Assembly (NCBI GenBank): GCA_963783045.1
Contig: CAWAMD010000005.1
Coordinates: 1,116,001 to 1,180,000 of the forward strand
DNA length: 64,000 nucleotides
Direction: 5' to 3'
DNA from: CAWAMD01 sp963783045
Lineage (GTDB): Bacteria > Actinomycetota > Nitriliruptoria > Nitriliruptorales > Nitriliruptoraceae
The translations under genes were made by a program, and so were the position numbers. Positions 7,448-16,203 of this stretch are shown in pieces (position 1 is the stretch's first letter; each line of letters begins with the position of its first letter). Under the pieces are notes generated by a model. It worked only from the letters and a program-made list of their open reading frames with translations. It ran no database searches and was not told where the DNA came from.

Positions 7448-9013
7448 AGGGTCCGCTCCTGCCCCTCCCAGAACGGCTTGCGCAGCTCCTTCTTCAGGAT
7501 CTTGCCGGTGCCGCTGATCGGTAGCTCGTCGCGGACCTCCAGCGACCGCGGCTTCTTGTAGGAGGCCAGCCGCTCAGCGGTGAAGGCGATCAACTCGTCC
7601 TCGTCTGCGCTCGCGTCGGGCTTGAGCACGACCACGGCGTGGATGGCCTCACCCCAACGCTCGTGCGGCACACCGATGACGGCCGCCTGCGCCACCGCCG
7701 GGTGCTGGTAGAGGACCTCCTCCACGTCACGGCTGAAGACGTTGATCCCGCCGGTGATGATCATGTCCTTCATGCGGTCGACGATCGTGATGAACCCCTC
7801 CTCGTCGACCGTGGCAACGTCACCCGACCTGAACCACTCCCCCTCGCGTGCGCCAGCCGTCTCCTCGGGCATGCGGAAGTACTCCGGGGACACGGTGTCG
7901 CCCTTCAGCCAGATCTCCCCGCCCGTGGCGTTGTCCTTGGGCACGTCGTCACCCTCGTGATCGACCACGCGCACGTCGAGCATCATGTGTGGCTTGCCGG
8001 CCGACGACAGGTGACGGACCTGGGCATCCGTACCCTCGGTGAACTGGTTCTCGGGACGCAGGACGCACCCGCAGGAGTAGGTCTCCGCCATCCCGTACAT
8101 GGGGTAGAAGAACGTCGCCGATGACCTCGCGGGCGCGTCGCAACAGCTCCCGGGGCAGCGGCGAGCCACCACAGGTGATCGCCACGATCGACGACAGGTC
8201 GTGCTCCTCGGCCTCCGGGTGCCCGACCACCATGCCGATCATCGTCGGCACGAGGATCGAGTGCGTCACGCCGTACTCCGGCACGGCACGCAGGAACTGG
8301 CCGGGCTCGAAGGACGGGAAGATGACCGTCCGCCCGCCCTTGAGCAGCACCGGATGCAGGCCCGCGGGGCCACCCGGGTTGAAGAACAGCGGGATGTTCT
8401 GGAGGTTCGTGCCCTTCTCCTGCACGGGCACCTCAGCCATCCAGTTGACTTCCGCCGCGATCGCGTTGCGGTGGGTCAGCACCGCGCCCTTCGGGATGCC
8501 AGTCGTCCCGCTCGTGGCCCCGAGCTGGTACGGGTCGGTGTCGACCACGGCCAGGCCCGGATCGGTGGCATCCTGGGCTGTTACGAGCTGCTCGTAGTCC
8601 ATGGCCCGTCCGTGCGACGAGCCGATGCCGACAACGCGCTCGTCCAGCGAGGACACCTCGGCGAGGAACTTGTCCGCTTGGGCGTTGAGCTGCTCGTGCA
8701 CGAGGATGGCCGTCGGCTCGACGTAGTTGAGATAGCCCGACAGCTCCGCCGGTGCGAGCCGTGCGTTCAGCGCCGCTCCGATCACGCCTGCCTTGGCACA
8801 CGCGAAGAAGAACTCGATGTACTCGGCGCAGTTCAGCGCGTACATCGCCGCCCGGTCGCCCTTGCGCAGACCCAGCTCACCGAAAGCGCGGGCCAGCTGG
8901 CTCGTCCGCGCGTCGAGCTCGGCCCAGCTGAGCGCGCGCCCTCCCGGGACGACGACGGCATCGTCGTCGCCGAAGAAGGTCGCGTTCTTCCGCACGATGT
9001 CACTGACCAGCAT
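7444..9013 (-). CDS. Class I adenylate-forming acyl-CoA ligase (AMP-binding), frameshifted
   Basis: An acyl-CoA synthetase of about 520 residues that would activate a carboxylic acid as its CoA thioester. The N-terminal frame holds the P-loop-like motif LGATSGTTGIPKGAVLTH. After one indel near 8115 the other frame continues with FFYPMYGMAETYSCG (A5-like motif), SGDVATVDEEGFITIVDR (A7/A8) and the C-terminal lysine motif SGTGKILKKELRKPF (A10). All core motifs are present, so without the extra base the enzyme would be intact. ATG at 9013 follows AAAGGGAG. It lies directly upstream of the SDR at 6680 and 38 bp after the SDR at 9052. Confidence 0.85.
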
Positions 9014-9051
9014 GGTGGGCTCCCTTTCCGCAGATCACGTCCCGGTTGTGG

Positions 9052-9876
9052 TCAACGTCCCCCCGGCAGCTCGTCCACGAACTCGAGCAGCCCCTTGGAG
9101 AGATGATGTCCCCCGTCGATCGTCAAGCACGTCCCCGTGACGTACGCCGCGTCGTCGGAGAGCAGGTACGCCACGGCGCGCGCCGTCTCCTCGGGCGCCA
9201 GGAACCGGCCCGTGGGGATGCTCGCGAGCAGCCGCGCGCGCGTCGCCTCGTCGGCGACCAGGTCCTTCGTCCCGCCGACCTCCATCCACCCGGGCGCCAC
9301 CGCGTTCACGCGGATGCCGCGCCCCGCCCACTCCGCGCCCAGCGTCCGGGTGAGGTTGAGCACCCCGCCCTTGCCGGCCGCGTTGTGGACGATGCCCGGC
9401 GCGCCCATCCAGGCGTACGGTGTGAGCACGTTGACGACGGCCCCGGGTCGCTCGGCGGCCAGCCACCGGCGTGCCACCTCCCGGGCGCAGTAGAAGGTCC
9501 CGTTGAGCACGATGTCGACCACCGCCCGGAAGCCGTTCGGTGACAGCTGCTCCGCGCGCACGGGGAAGAGGCCGGAGGCGTTGTTGACCAGCCCGTCGAC
9601 CCCGCCGAGTGACTCCTCCGCCGCGTCGATCATCGTGGCCACGGTGTCCGGATCGCGGACGTCGCAGATGGCCCAGGATGCCGGGTCGCCCTCCACCTCG
9701 CCGTTGATCCGATCCGCCGCCGCACGCAGCGACGCCTCGGTGCGTCCGCAGACGAGCACCCGGGCACCGAGCCGTGCGAGCTCCGCGGCCATGGCCGATC
9801 CGAGGCCGCCGCCACCCCCGGTGACGATGATGCCCTTGCCAGACACACCAGCCAGAGAAGCGCCTGCACTGCGCAC
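9052..9876 (-). CDS. SDR-family protein lacking the catalytic Tyr, 2,4-dienoyl-CoA-reductase-like
   Basis: A 274-residue SDR. The cofactor motif is TGGGGGLG and NNASG follows. The usual YxxxK is replaced: the stretch reads APGIVHNAAGKGGVLNLTR, with Asn where Tyr should be and Lys retained, and the Ser position reads NVLTPYAW. 2,4-dienoyl-CoA reductases of the SDR type also lack that Tyr and have a similar downstream segment (LGAEWAGRGIRVNAVAPGW), so reduction of a conjugated dienoyl-CoA is the best guess. GTG at 9876-9874 is chosen as start because GGGAAGGG lies 7 nt upstream; a longer ATG start at 9927 would lie inside the palindrome and lacks a ribosome site. Confidence 0.7.
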   Translation of the reverse strand: MRSAGASLAGVSGKGIIVTGGGGGLGSAMAAELARLGARVLVCGRTEASLRAAADRINGEVEGDPASWAICDVRDPDTVATMIDAAEESLGGVDGLVNNASGLFPVRAEQLSPNGFRAVVDIVLNGTFYCAREVARRWLAAERPGAVVNVLTPYAWMGAPGIVHNAAGKGGVLNLTRTLGAEWAGRGIRVNAVAPGWMEVGGTKDLVADEATRARLLASIPTGRFLAPEETARAVAYLLSDDAAYVTGTCLTIDGGHHLSKGLLEFVDELPGGR

Positions 9877-9917
9877 GTCCGGGCCCTTCCCGACGGGGGC
9901 GACAAAACTTAACCCTG

Positions 9918-9937
9918 CACGTAACATGTTATACGTG
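9918..9937. promoter_or_regulatory. Palindromic operator between divergent operons, site c
   Basis: CACGTAACATGTTATACGTG is a 20-bp near-perfect palindrome with an embedded match to the regulon dyad (CACG-TAACA-TGTTA). It lies 42 bp before the minus-strand SDR and 85 bp before the plus-strand crotonase, so one site could control both directions. Confidence 0.5.
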
Positions 9938-10021
9938 TGATCGCCCTCGGTGCGAGCCGAATCGCGAGTCGACCAGGAGTCCGGGCGGCGATGGACCAGA
10001 CCGACGAACGAGGACACTGCC

Positions 10022-10831
10022 GTGGGTACCGACGACGACTACACGCGCCTTGACGTCCAGCGAGCCGGGGGGCGGGTGGATATTGCGCTCGCGCGACCCG
10101 ACCAGCGCAACGCGCTCGACTTCGCAACCTGGGACGAGCTCGACCGCGCGATGATCGACGTGGAGCGCAACGACACCGTGCGGGTCGCCACCCTCACTGG
10201 ACAGGGCGATGCCTTCTGCGCCGGGGTGGACTTCAAAGCCATCGGTGAGTCGCTCGGTGTCGAGCGGGCGCAGTATCCGAGCTTCATCCGACGGTGGGCA
10301 GGCGTGGCCGACCGCTTCGAGCGTGCTGCCCAGCCCACGATCGCGGCGATCAACGGTCCCGCTGTCGGCGCCGGGTTCGAGATCGCGCTGGCCTGCGACC
10401 TGCGTATCGCCAGCGAGCGGGCAGTCTTCTGCATGCCTCAGATGCAGATGGGCATCGTCCCCGACGCCGGCGGCACCAGCCGGCTGGCGCGCGCGGCCGG
10501 CGAGGCCGTCGCCAAGGACCTCATCCTCTCCTCACGCGTCATCGGCGCTGACGAGGCCCTGGCTTACGGGATCGTGAGCCGCGTCGTCCCCCACGAGCAG
10601 CTGGCCGCCGAGGTCGACGAGCTCGCCGACCACATCGCCGAGCTCCCGTGGCCGTCGGCCTACTTCGCGACCGTGGCGATCGACAGCGGCCATCGGCTCG
10701 ACCCGCGCCGCGCCGCGGACCTCGAGGGCATCGCGGACCAGGTGATGCTGCGCGAGGACGCGGTGTGGGAGCGCGTCGAGTCGTTCATGACCTCGAAGGG
10801 CCTGAAGGGGATGCAGCGTGGCGAGGGATGA
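10022..10831 (+). CDS. Enoyl-CoA hydratase/isomerase family protein
   Basis: A 269-residue crotonase. It has ARPDQRNALDFATWDEL, the first oxyanion loop FCAGVDFKAIG, AAINGPAVGAGFEIALACDLRI and FCMPQMQMGIVPDAGGTSRL, where Gln replaces the usual first acidic residue (PEI becomes PQM). The dehydratase chemistry may therefore be altered towards isomerase, or the enzyme may use only one acid. The GTG at 10022 is preferred because GAGGAC lies 7 nt upstream. It is the first gene of the plus-strand cluster and its end overlaps the next SDR by 14 nt. Confidence 0.82.
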   Translation: MGTDDDYTRLDVQRAGGRVDIALARPDQRNALDFATWDELDRAMIDVERNDTVRVATLTGQGDAFCAGVDFKAIGESLGVERAQYPSFIRRWAGVADRFERAAQPTIAAINGPAVGAGFEIALACDLRIASERAVFCMPQMQMGIVPDAGGTSRLARAAGEAVAKDLILSSRVIGADEALAYGIVSRVVPHEQLAAEVDELADHIAELPWPSAYFATVAIDSGHRLDPRRAADLEGIADQVMLREDAVWERVESFMTSKGLKGMQRGEG

Positions 10832-11588
10832 AGGACGCGACGGTGACGCGCTTCCGACGACGGGTGTCGCCCTCGTCACCGGCGCGGCGGGTGGGATCGG
10901 CCGCGCCACGGCCCAGCGGCTCGCCGCCGAGGGCTACACGGTCCTGGGGGGCGACATCGCCTGGGACCCGGACGTCGACGCCGACGGCTCGGGCGCGCGG
11001 CCGGGCGCCATCGCGCCCCTGTCCATGGACGTCTCGTCGAGCCGCAGCGTCGAGCGCGCGGTCGGCACGGCGGCGGAGGTCGGCGGGCTGGTGGCGGTCG
11101 TGAACTGCGCCGCCGTGCTGCGGCCGCAGGCGACCTTCAAGCTGATGGACGACGACCTCATGCTCCAGCTCGACATCAACCTCGCCGGGACGATCCGCGT
11201 CTGCCGGTCCGTGGCCCCGCACCTCGAGCAGGGTGCGGCCGTCGTCAACATCAGCAGCATCGCCGCCAAGCTGGGAGGTGCCCCGGGCGTGTCCGTGTAC
11301 GCCGCCACCAAGGCGGGTATCGAGGGCTTCACGCGGGCATTCGCCGCCGAGCTCGGTCCGCGTGGCGTGCGCGTCAATGCCCTCGCCCCCGGGTTCATAC
11401 ACGCCCCGATGAGCGGGATGCTCCGCGAGGTCCCGGGCGGCGAGGAGCGCCTGAGCAAGCAGGTCCCACTCCGCCGCTTCGGTGAGCCAGAGGAGATCGC
11501 GGAGGTCGTCGAGTTCCTCCTCTCCCCCCGCGCGTCCTACATCACGGGCGAGGTCGTCCACGTCGATGGCGGCCGGATCGGCTTCTGA
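10818..11588 (+). CDS. SDR-family oxidoreductase
   Basis: A 256-residue classical SDR: TGAAGGIG cofactor motif, NCAA in place of NNAG, Ser in NISSIAAKLGG, YAATK catalytic Tyr/Lys, RVNALAPGF, and YITGEVVHVDGG near the C terminus. The GTG start at 10818 overlaps the crotonase end and has AAGGGG 7 nt upstream. It probably handles a hydroxyacyl/ketoacyl step in the mutase pathway that follows. Confidence 0.87.
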   Translation: MARDEGRDGDALPTTGVALVTGAAGGIGRATAQRLAAEGYTVLGGDIAWDPDVDADGSGARPGAIAPLSMDVSSSRSVERAVGTAAEVGGLVAVVNCAAVLRPQATFKLMDDDLMLQLDINLAGTIRVCRSVAPHLEQGAAVVNISSIAAKLGGAPGVSVYAATKAGIEGFTRAFAAELGPRGVRVNALAPGFIHAPMSGMLREVPGGEERLSKQVPLRRFGEPEEIAEVVEFLLSPRASYITGEVVHVDGGRIGF

Positions 11589-11627
11589 GCCGTCGCCCCG
11601 GCTGGCCCGCACGGAAGGGGAGCCCCC

Positions 11628-12197
11628 ATGGAGCCGGACGACGGACCGGGTCCGCCCGGCGGACTGACGGACGACGCCCACCGACTGGCATGGCTGCGTG
11701 ACGCCTACTTCGGTGTCGACGGGCGCTGGTACCTGAAGGTCCGTGAACGCACCGACGCGGCCACGGCCCAGGAGACGGACGAGGCGGTCATGCGCAGCCT
11801 CGGACGGCTGCACGTGCGGTCCTGGCAGCGGCTGACGGGCGTCGAGGAGATCAGCGACTGCCGGGTGCTGGGCCGCTTCGTCCAGGACGTGCTCGACGTC
11901 CTCTACGGCGACCACCGGTCCGCGATAACGACGGTCCGGTCGGAGGCCGACTGCTTCGAGATGCGCCACGTCCGCTGCATGATCTTCGAGATGGGGGTGG
12001 CCGCCGGATACGAGGAGGACCCCGTCCCGGGGGCGCTCCCCGGCTGCGGCGGCATCCGCGCGCTGGCCGAGGGCTGGGCCCGGGCGGCCGGTGACTTCGT
12101 CGTCGAGCAGCGCCCGGCGAGCGGCGCTCCGCACGGCGTGGCCTGCCACTACGTCTTCCGCCGTGCGCCGACGCACACCCGTCCCCCGGAGCGTTGA
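11628..12197 (+). CDS. Hypothetical protein, 189 aa
   Basis: I do not recognise this family with confidence. The protein is acidic and Trp-rich in the N-terminal third (HRLAWLRDAYFGVDGRWYLKV), with a helical middle section and several Cys in the second half (ADCFEMRHVRCMIFEMG, PGCGGIRALAEGWARA, VACHYVFR). The pattern recalls small enzymes or ligand-binding proteins of the DUF6125 / thiazoline-carboxylate-hydrolase group, but that is a weak impression. It has a GGGGA Shine-Dalgarno and lies 39 bp after the SDR and 86 bp before the mutase, so it may belong to the same pathway. Confidence 0.65.
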   Translation: MEPDDGPGPPGGLTDDAHRLAWLRDAYFGVDGRWYLKVRERTDAATAQETDEAVMRSLGRLHVRSWQRLTGVEEISDCRVLGRFVQDVLDVLYGDHRSAITTVRSEADCFEMRHVRCMIFEMGVAAGYEEDPVPGALPGCGGIRALAEGWARAAGDFVVEQRPASGAPHGVACHYVFRRAPTHTRPPER

Positions 12198-12217
12198 CGC
12201 ATCCGAGCCGATAAGGT

Positions 12218-12239
12218 TAGATCTTACGTTCAACGGCAA
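12218..12239. promoter_or_regulatory. Putative MerR-regulon operator, site d
   Basis: AGATCTTACGTTCAACGG, read on the other strand, gives CCG-TTGAA-CGTAAGA, a match to the regulon dyad. It sits 45 bp before the mutase start and marks a separate promoter for the mutase-IpdAB block. Confidence 0.55.
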
Positions 12240-12283
12240 CTTGCCAGTCGCACGACGACGGCCCGACGAGCAAAGGACCGGCC

Positions 12284-13889
12284 ATGGGCGAGCAGCTCCA
12301 GCTCTTCAGTGCGTCCGGGCTTCCCGTCAAGTCCTTCTACGGACCCGAGGACCTCGCGGAGAAGCCCTACGAGGAGGTGGGCGACCCGGGCTCCTACCCG
12401 TTCACCCGGGGCCTGCACGCCACCGCGTACACCCGAACCCCCTGGATGATGCAGCAGGTCCTCGGCGCTGGCGTCGCGGAGCACACCCGCGACATCATGG
12501 ACCGGCTCGTCGAGGAGGGCATGGAGGGCTACTTCGGCCACCCGGTCTTCAACGTCGTCTTCGACAACCCGACCAAGGGCGGGGTCGACCCGGACCGACC
12601 GGAGGCGAAGGGTCACGTCGGGGTCGGCGGCATGAACCTCTCCCACCTCGACGACGTGCGCCGGCTCGTCGCCGATCTGCCCCTGGACAAGATCAACCTG
12701 TCCATGATAACCGGCGACACCTGTCTGATCGCCCTGGCGATGTACGTGGTGGCCGCCGAGGAGCGCGGCTACTCGCCCGACCAGCTCCGCGGCAACTCTA
12801 TGAACTGGCTGCTGAAGAGCTTCTGCGTCGACAACCCGGACTTCCCGCCGCGCAACGCCCAGAAGCTCGTCGTCGAGCTCATCCGGTACGCGACTCAGAA
12901 CATGCCGTACTGGAACACCACGAACCTCTCCGGCTACCTGATCCGGGAGGCCGGCGCGAACGCCGTCCAGGAGCTCGCCTTCACGCTCGCGTGGGGAATC
13001 GCCACGATCGATGCATGCGTGGAGGCCGGGCTGGACGTTCGACGACTTCGCGCCGCGCCTGGGCTTCCAGATCGCCTTCCACAACGACTTCTTCGAGGAG
13101 ATCGCCAAGCTGCGGGCCCTGCGCCGCATGTGGGCGCGGATCCTGCACGAGCGGTTCGGCGCGCAGAACCCGAAGTCCATGAAGGCCCGCGTCCACATCC
13201 ACACCGCCGGCGACACGCTGCTCGCCCAGCAGCCCATGAACAACACCGTGCGGGTCGCCCTGCAGGCGCTCGGGTCCGTGCTCGCGGGCGTGCAGTCGAT
13301 TCACACCTGCGCCTACACCGAGACGGTGCAGATCCCGAACGAGGACCAGGCGCGGCTCGCCCTGCGGACCCAGCAGATCATCCTGCACGAGACGAACGTG
13401 TCGCAGGTCGCCGACCCGCTCGGCGGCTCCTGGTTCGTGGAGCAGCTCACCGACGAGGTCGAGAAGGCGGCGCAGGACATCCTCGACGAGATCGACCGCA
13501 AGGGCGGCTTCGTCGAGGCGATCGAGTCCGGCTGGGTGAAGAGCCAGATCGTCGACGAGCTCATCGACACCCACCAGAAGATCGACCACGGCGACCTCGT
13601 CCGGGTCGGCCTCAACAAGTACCGCACCGAGGAGGCGCCCGAGTCCCGGCCGGACTTCTTCACGATCGACCCGGAGATCGAGCAGCAGGCGATCCGGCGC
13701 ATCACGGGCTGGAAGCAGGACCGGGACCAGGCCGCGGTCGACAAGGCCCTGCAGGCCGTGCGCGAGGCGGCGGAGTCCGACGGCCACCTGATGCCCACCG
13801 TGATCGACGCCGTCCGGGCACACGCCACGCAGGGCGAGATCATGGATGTGTTCAAGGACGTGTACGGCTGGGGCTTCGTCACCGACTGA
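12284..13889 (+). CDS. B12-dependent acyl-CoA mutase, large (catalytic) subunit, atypical; frameshifted
   Basis: A methylmalonyl-CoA-mutase-type TIM-barrel subunit of about 535 residues that rearranges the carbon skeleton of an acyl-CoA by a radical mechanism. The first frame has YPFTRGLHATAYTRTPW, FDNPTKGG and NMPYWNTTNLSGYLIREAG. After an indel near 13036 the other frame continues FDDFAPRLGFQIAFHNDFFEE, RVHIHTAGDTLLAQQP, DPLGGSWFVEQLTDEV. The Tyr equivalent to shermanii Tyr89 is kept (residue 49). The carboxylate-binding Arg207 is Asp (183) and catalytic His244 is Leu (219). It therefore matches neither methylmalonyl-, isobutyryl- nor 2-hydroxyisobutyryl-CoA mutase. Partner subunit follows; MeaB is at 43.8 kb. 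Confidence 0.85.
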
Positions 13890-13927
13890 CGAGCCCCGTC
13901 GACCAGACCGACCGCTGGAGGAGCCAG

Positions 13928-14383
13928 GTGCAGGTACGCGAGACGACAAGAGGGCGGCCCCTGAACACGCCCGAGCCGACGGGCGACGGCCCGCGCATCA
14001 AGGTGGTGCTCGGCAAGATGCGCTTCGACGCCCACGACGTGGGGGCGCGCTACATCATGCGCCGCCTCGTGGACGCGGGCATGGAGGTGGTCTTCATCCG
14101 CTTCGCCCTGGTGGCCGAGCTCATCGACGCCGCGCTCCAGGAAGACGCCGACGTCATCGGCCTGTCGTCGCTGACGGGCGGCCACCTGTCGGTGGCCAAG
14201 GACCTGAAGGAGGAGGCCGACGAGGCCGGCCTCGACGACCGCCTGCTGCTCGTGGGGGGCGTCATCGCCGACCAGGACGCCGAGCAGCTGCGCTCGTTCG
14301 GCATCGACGGTGTCTTCGGCCCTGGGACCGACCCGAACGATGTCATCGCGTTCATCCGGGCCAACGTGAAGGTGGAGGCGTGA
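13928..14383 (+). CDS. B12-binding small subunit of acyl-CoA mutase
   Basis: A 151-residue stand-alone cobalamin-binding domain. The signature is complete: FDAHDVGARYI (DxHxxG, the His that ligates cobalt), LSSLTGGH (SxL) and LVGGVIADQDAEQL (GG). A separate small subunit is the arrangement of isobutyryl- and 2-hydroxyisobutyryl-CoA mutases. The GTG at 13928 has GGAGGAG 7 nt upstream. The stop TGA shares its last base with the ATG of the next gene. It should bind adenosylcobalamin and dock on the product of the gene at 12284. Confidence 0.9.
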   Translation: MQVRETTRGRPLNTPEPTGDGPRIKVVLGKMRFDAHDVGARYIMRRLVDAGMEVVFIRFALVAELIDAALQEDADVIGLSSLTGGHLSVAKDLKEEADEAGLDDRLLLVGGVIADQDAEQLRSFGIDGVFGPGTDPNDVIAFIRANVKVEA

Positions 14384-15285
14384 TGGCCGACAAGACCCTG
14401 CCCCTCGAGGACCTCTCGAACCTGGTCGCGGACGGCGACCGCGTCGCCCTCGGCGGCGGCTGGTTCGCCAACCACCCGATGGCGGCGGTGCGCCAGCTCA
14501 TCCGCGACGGCCGCACGAACCTCCACGCGATCACGGTCGTGGGCTCGATCGACATCGACCTGCTCATAGGCGCCGGCGTGCTCGGCCATCTGACCTTCTC
14601 GATGGTCACCCTCGAGGCCTTCGGCCTGGCACCGCACTTCCGCAAGGCCATCGAGAGCGGGAAGCTCGCCTTCACCGAGCTCACCGGCCTGGGGCTCCTG
14701 CTGGGACTCGAGGCGCAGGGCCGGGGCGTGCCCTTCATCGCCTACCGCGGCCCCTTCGGATCCGACCTACCGGCCCAGTACCCGGAGCAGTACGCGTCGG
14801 TGACGTGCCCCTTCACGGCCGAGGAGCTCACGGCCGTCCGAGCGATCGAACCGGACGTCGCCATCGTCCACGCCCTGCGAGCCGACGACAATGGCGACGC
14901 GCAGTGGGACGGCACGTCGGGGCCGGACGTGGAGATGGTCAAGGCAGCGAAGCGGGTCGTGGTCACCTGCGAGGAGATCGTCGACCGCGCGACGATCGTC
15001 GAGCACGCCCACATGACCAAGGTGCCCGGTTACTACGTCGACGCCGTGATCGAGGCCCCCTTCGGCGCCCACCCGACCTCACACGTCCCCGCCTACGCCT
15101 TCGACGCCTGGCAGGTCAAGGACTACGCGGCCGCCGCGGCCGGAGACGGCTACGACCAGTACGTCGACACGTTGCGGAACGAGACCGAGGAGCAGTACCG
15201 CAAGCGGGTGCTGGGCGACGACCGGGGGCCCGTGCTCCGCGCGCTGATCGACCAGGCCACCGTCCTCGACGTCCCGCACGCGTGA
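14383..15285 (+). CDS. CoA-transferase family I alpha-like subunit, IpdA-like
   Basis: A 300-residue protein of the glutaconate-CoA-transferase A / IpdA group. GGGWFANHPMAAVRQLIRDG at the start and DAVIEAPFGAHPTSHVPAYA near residue 225 match the family, and the tail YVDTLRNETEEQYRKRV resembles the C-terminal region of mycobacterial IpdA as I recall it. IpdAB is a CoA-transferase-fold hydrolase that opens the last steroid ring, so ring opening of a cyclic beta-diketone-like acyl-CoA is a real alternative to CoA transfer. Overlaps the mutase small subunit by 1 nt, implying a shared pathway and coupled translation. Confidence 0.75.
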   Translation: MADKTLPLEDLSNLVADGDRVALGGGWFANHPMAAVRQLIRDGRTNLHAITVVGSIDIDLLIGAGVLGHLTFSMVTLEAFGLAPHFRKAIESGKLAFTELTGLGLLLGLEAQGRGVPFIAYRGPFGSDLPAQYPEQYASVTCPFTAEELTAVRAIEPDVAIVHALRADDNGDAQWDGTSGPDVEMVKAAKRVVVTCEEIVDRATIVEHAHMTKVPGYYVDAVIEAPFGAHPTSHVPAYAFDAWQVKDYAAAAAGDGYDQYVDTLRNETEEQYRKRVLGDDRGPVLRALIDQATVLDVPHA

Positions 15286-15326
15286 GCCGCGCCAAGCACC
15301 GTCCGACCGAAACCGCTGGAGCCAGC

Positions 15327-16175
15327 ATGACCGACTACGAGATCCACGAGCTGATGGTGTCCCGCGTCGCCGAGGAGGTCGACGAGAGCGGTGTCGTCGT
15401 CATGGGGTCCTTCACCCCGCTGGCGTACGCCGCGTACATGCTCGCCAAGCTCACCCATGCTCCCGATGCCTACCTCGCCGGCTTCGACGCCGTCGGCATG
15501 GCGCCGATCCAGCTCAGCTTCACCGGTGCCGAGGCCGCGGCCTACAAGGGCGCGGTGTGCCGCTGGGGCATGCTCACCGAGATCAACTCCATCCACCTCG
15601 CCAACAACGGCGGCGTGGAGGCCGTGTCCTCGGCGCAGTTCGACGGCGACGGCGCCATCAACCTGTCGGCCATCGGGCCTTTCGAGCAGCCGAAGGTGCG
15701 CCTGCCCGGCGGTGCCGGGGCGGCCGAGGTCATCAAGATGTACCGCAAGATGGTGGCCTACTTCGGCAACCACAACGCTCGCACCCTTGTCGAGAAGGTG
15801 CCCTTCGTCACCGGCACGCGCTGGAAGATCGGTGACGAGTCCCGGCGCGAGGCACACCTGATGCCCGGGCCGATCGTCGTGGTCACCAACCTCGCCGTCC
15901 TGGTCCGTGACGAGGACGACCGCCCCTTCCGGATCCACAGCCTCCACCCCGGCGTAGACGCCGACACGGTGGTGGAGAACACCGGTTTCGCGCTTGAGGT
16001 GCCCGACGACATCCCCACCACGCCGGAGCCGAGCGACGAGCAGCTACGACTGCTGCGCGAGGTCATCGACCCACGGGGGACCGTGAAGTTCGACTTCATG
16101 GGCGGCAAGGAGCGACTCGCCTACCTCGAGTCGATCCTCGACGCGGAGTGGGAAGCGGCTGCCGCGACTCTCTGA
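15327..16175 (+). CDS. CoA-transferase family I beta-like subunit, IpdB-like
   Basis: A 282-residue partner of the preceding gene. Segments SSAQFDGDGAINLSAIGPFE, VTGTRWKIGDESR, HSLHPGVDADTVVENTGF and LREVIDPRGTVKFDF align by eye with mycobacterial IpdB in the same order. The ENG-type motif carrying the active-site Glu of true class I CoA-transferases was not found, which favours an IpdAB-like hydrolase over a transferase. ATG at 15327 with a GGAG site. It ends the plus-strand unit 28 bp before a convergent gene. Confidence 0.72.
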   Translation: MTDYEIHELMVSRVAEEVDESGVVVMGSFTPLAYAAYMLAKLTHAPDAYLAGFDAVGMAPIQLSFTGAEAAAYKGAVCRWGMLTEINSIHLANNGGVEAVSSAQFDGDGAINLSAIGPFEQPKVRLPGGAGAAEVIKMYRKMVAYFGNHNARTLVEKVPFVTGTRWKIGDESRREAHLMPGPIVVVTNLAVLVRDEDDRPFRIHSLHPGVDADTVVENTGFALEVPDDIPTTPEPSDEQLRLLREVIDPRGTVKFDFMGGKERLAYLESILDAEWEAAAATL

Positions 16176-16203
16176 TCTGAGGGGCGCCCGTCGGCGAGTG
16201 GCG

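Noticed and set aside
14383..16175. Plain 3-oxoacid (SCOT-type) CoA-transferase
   Set aside because: The ENG active-site motif was not found and both subunits align by eye better with IpdA/IpdB. Kept as an alternative only.
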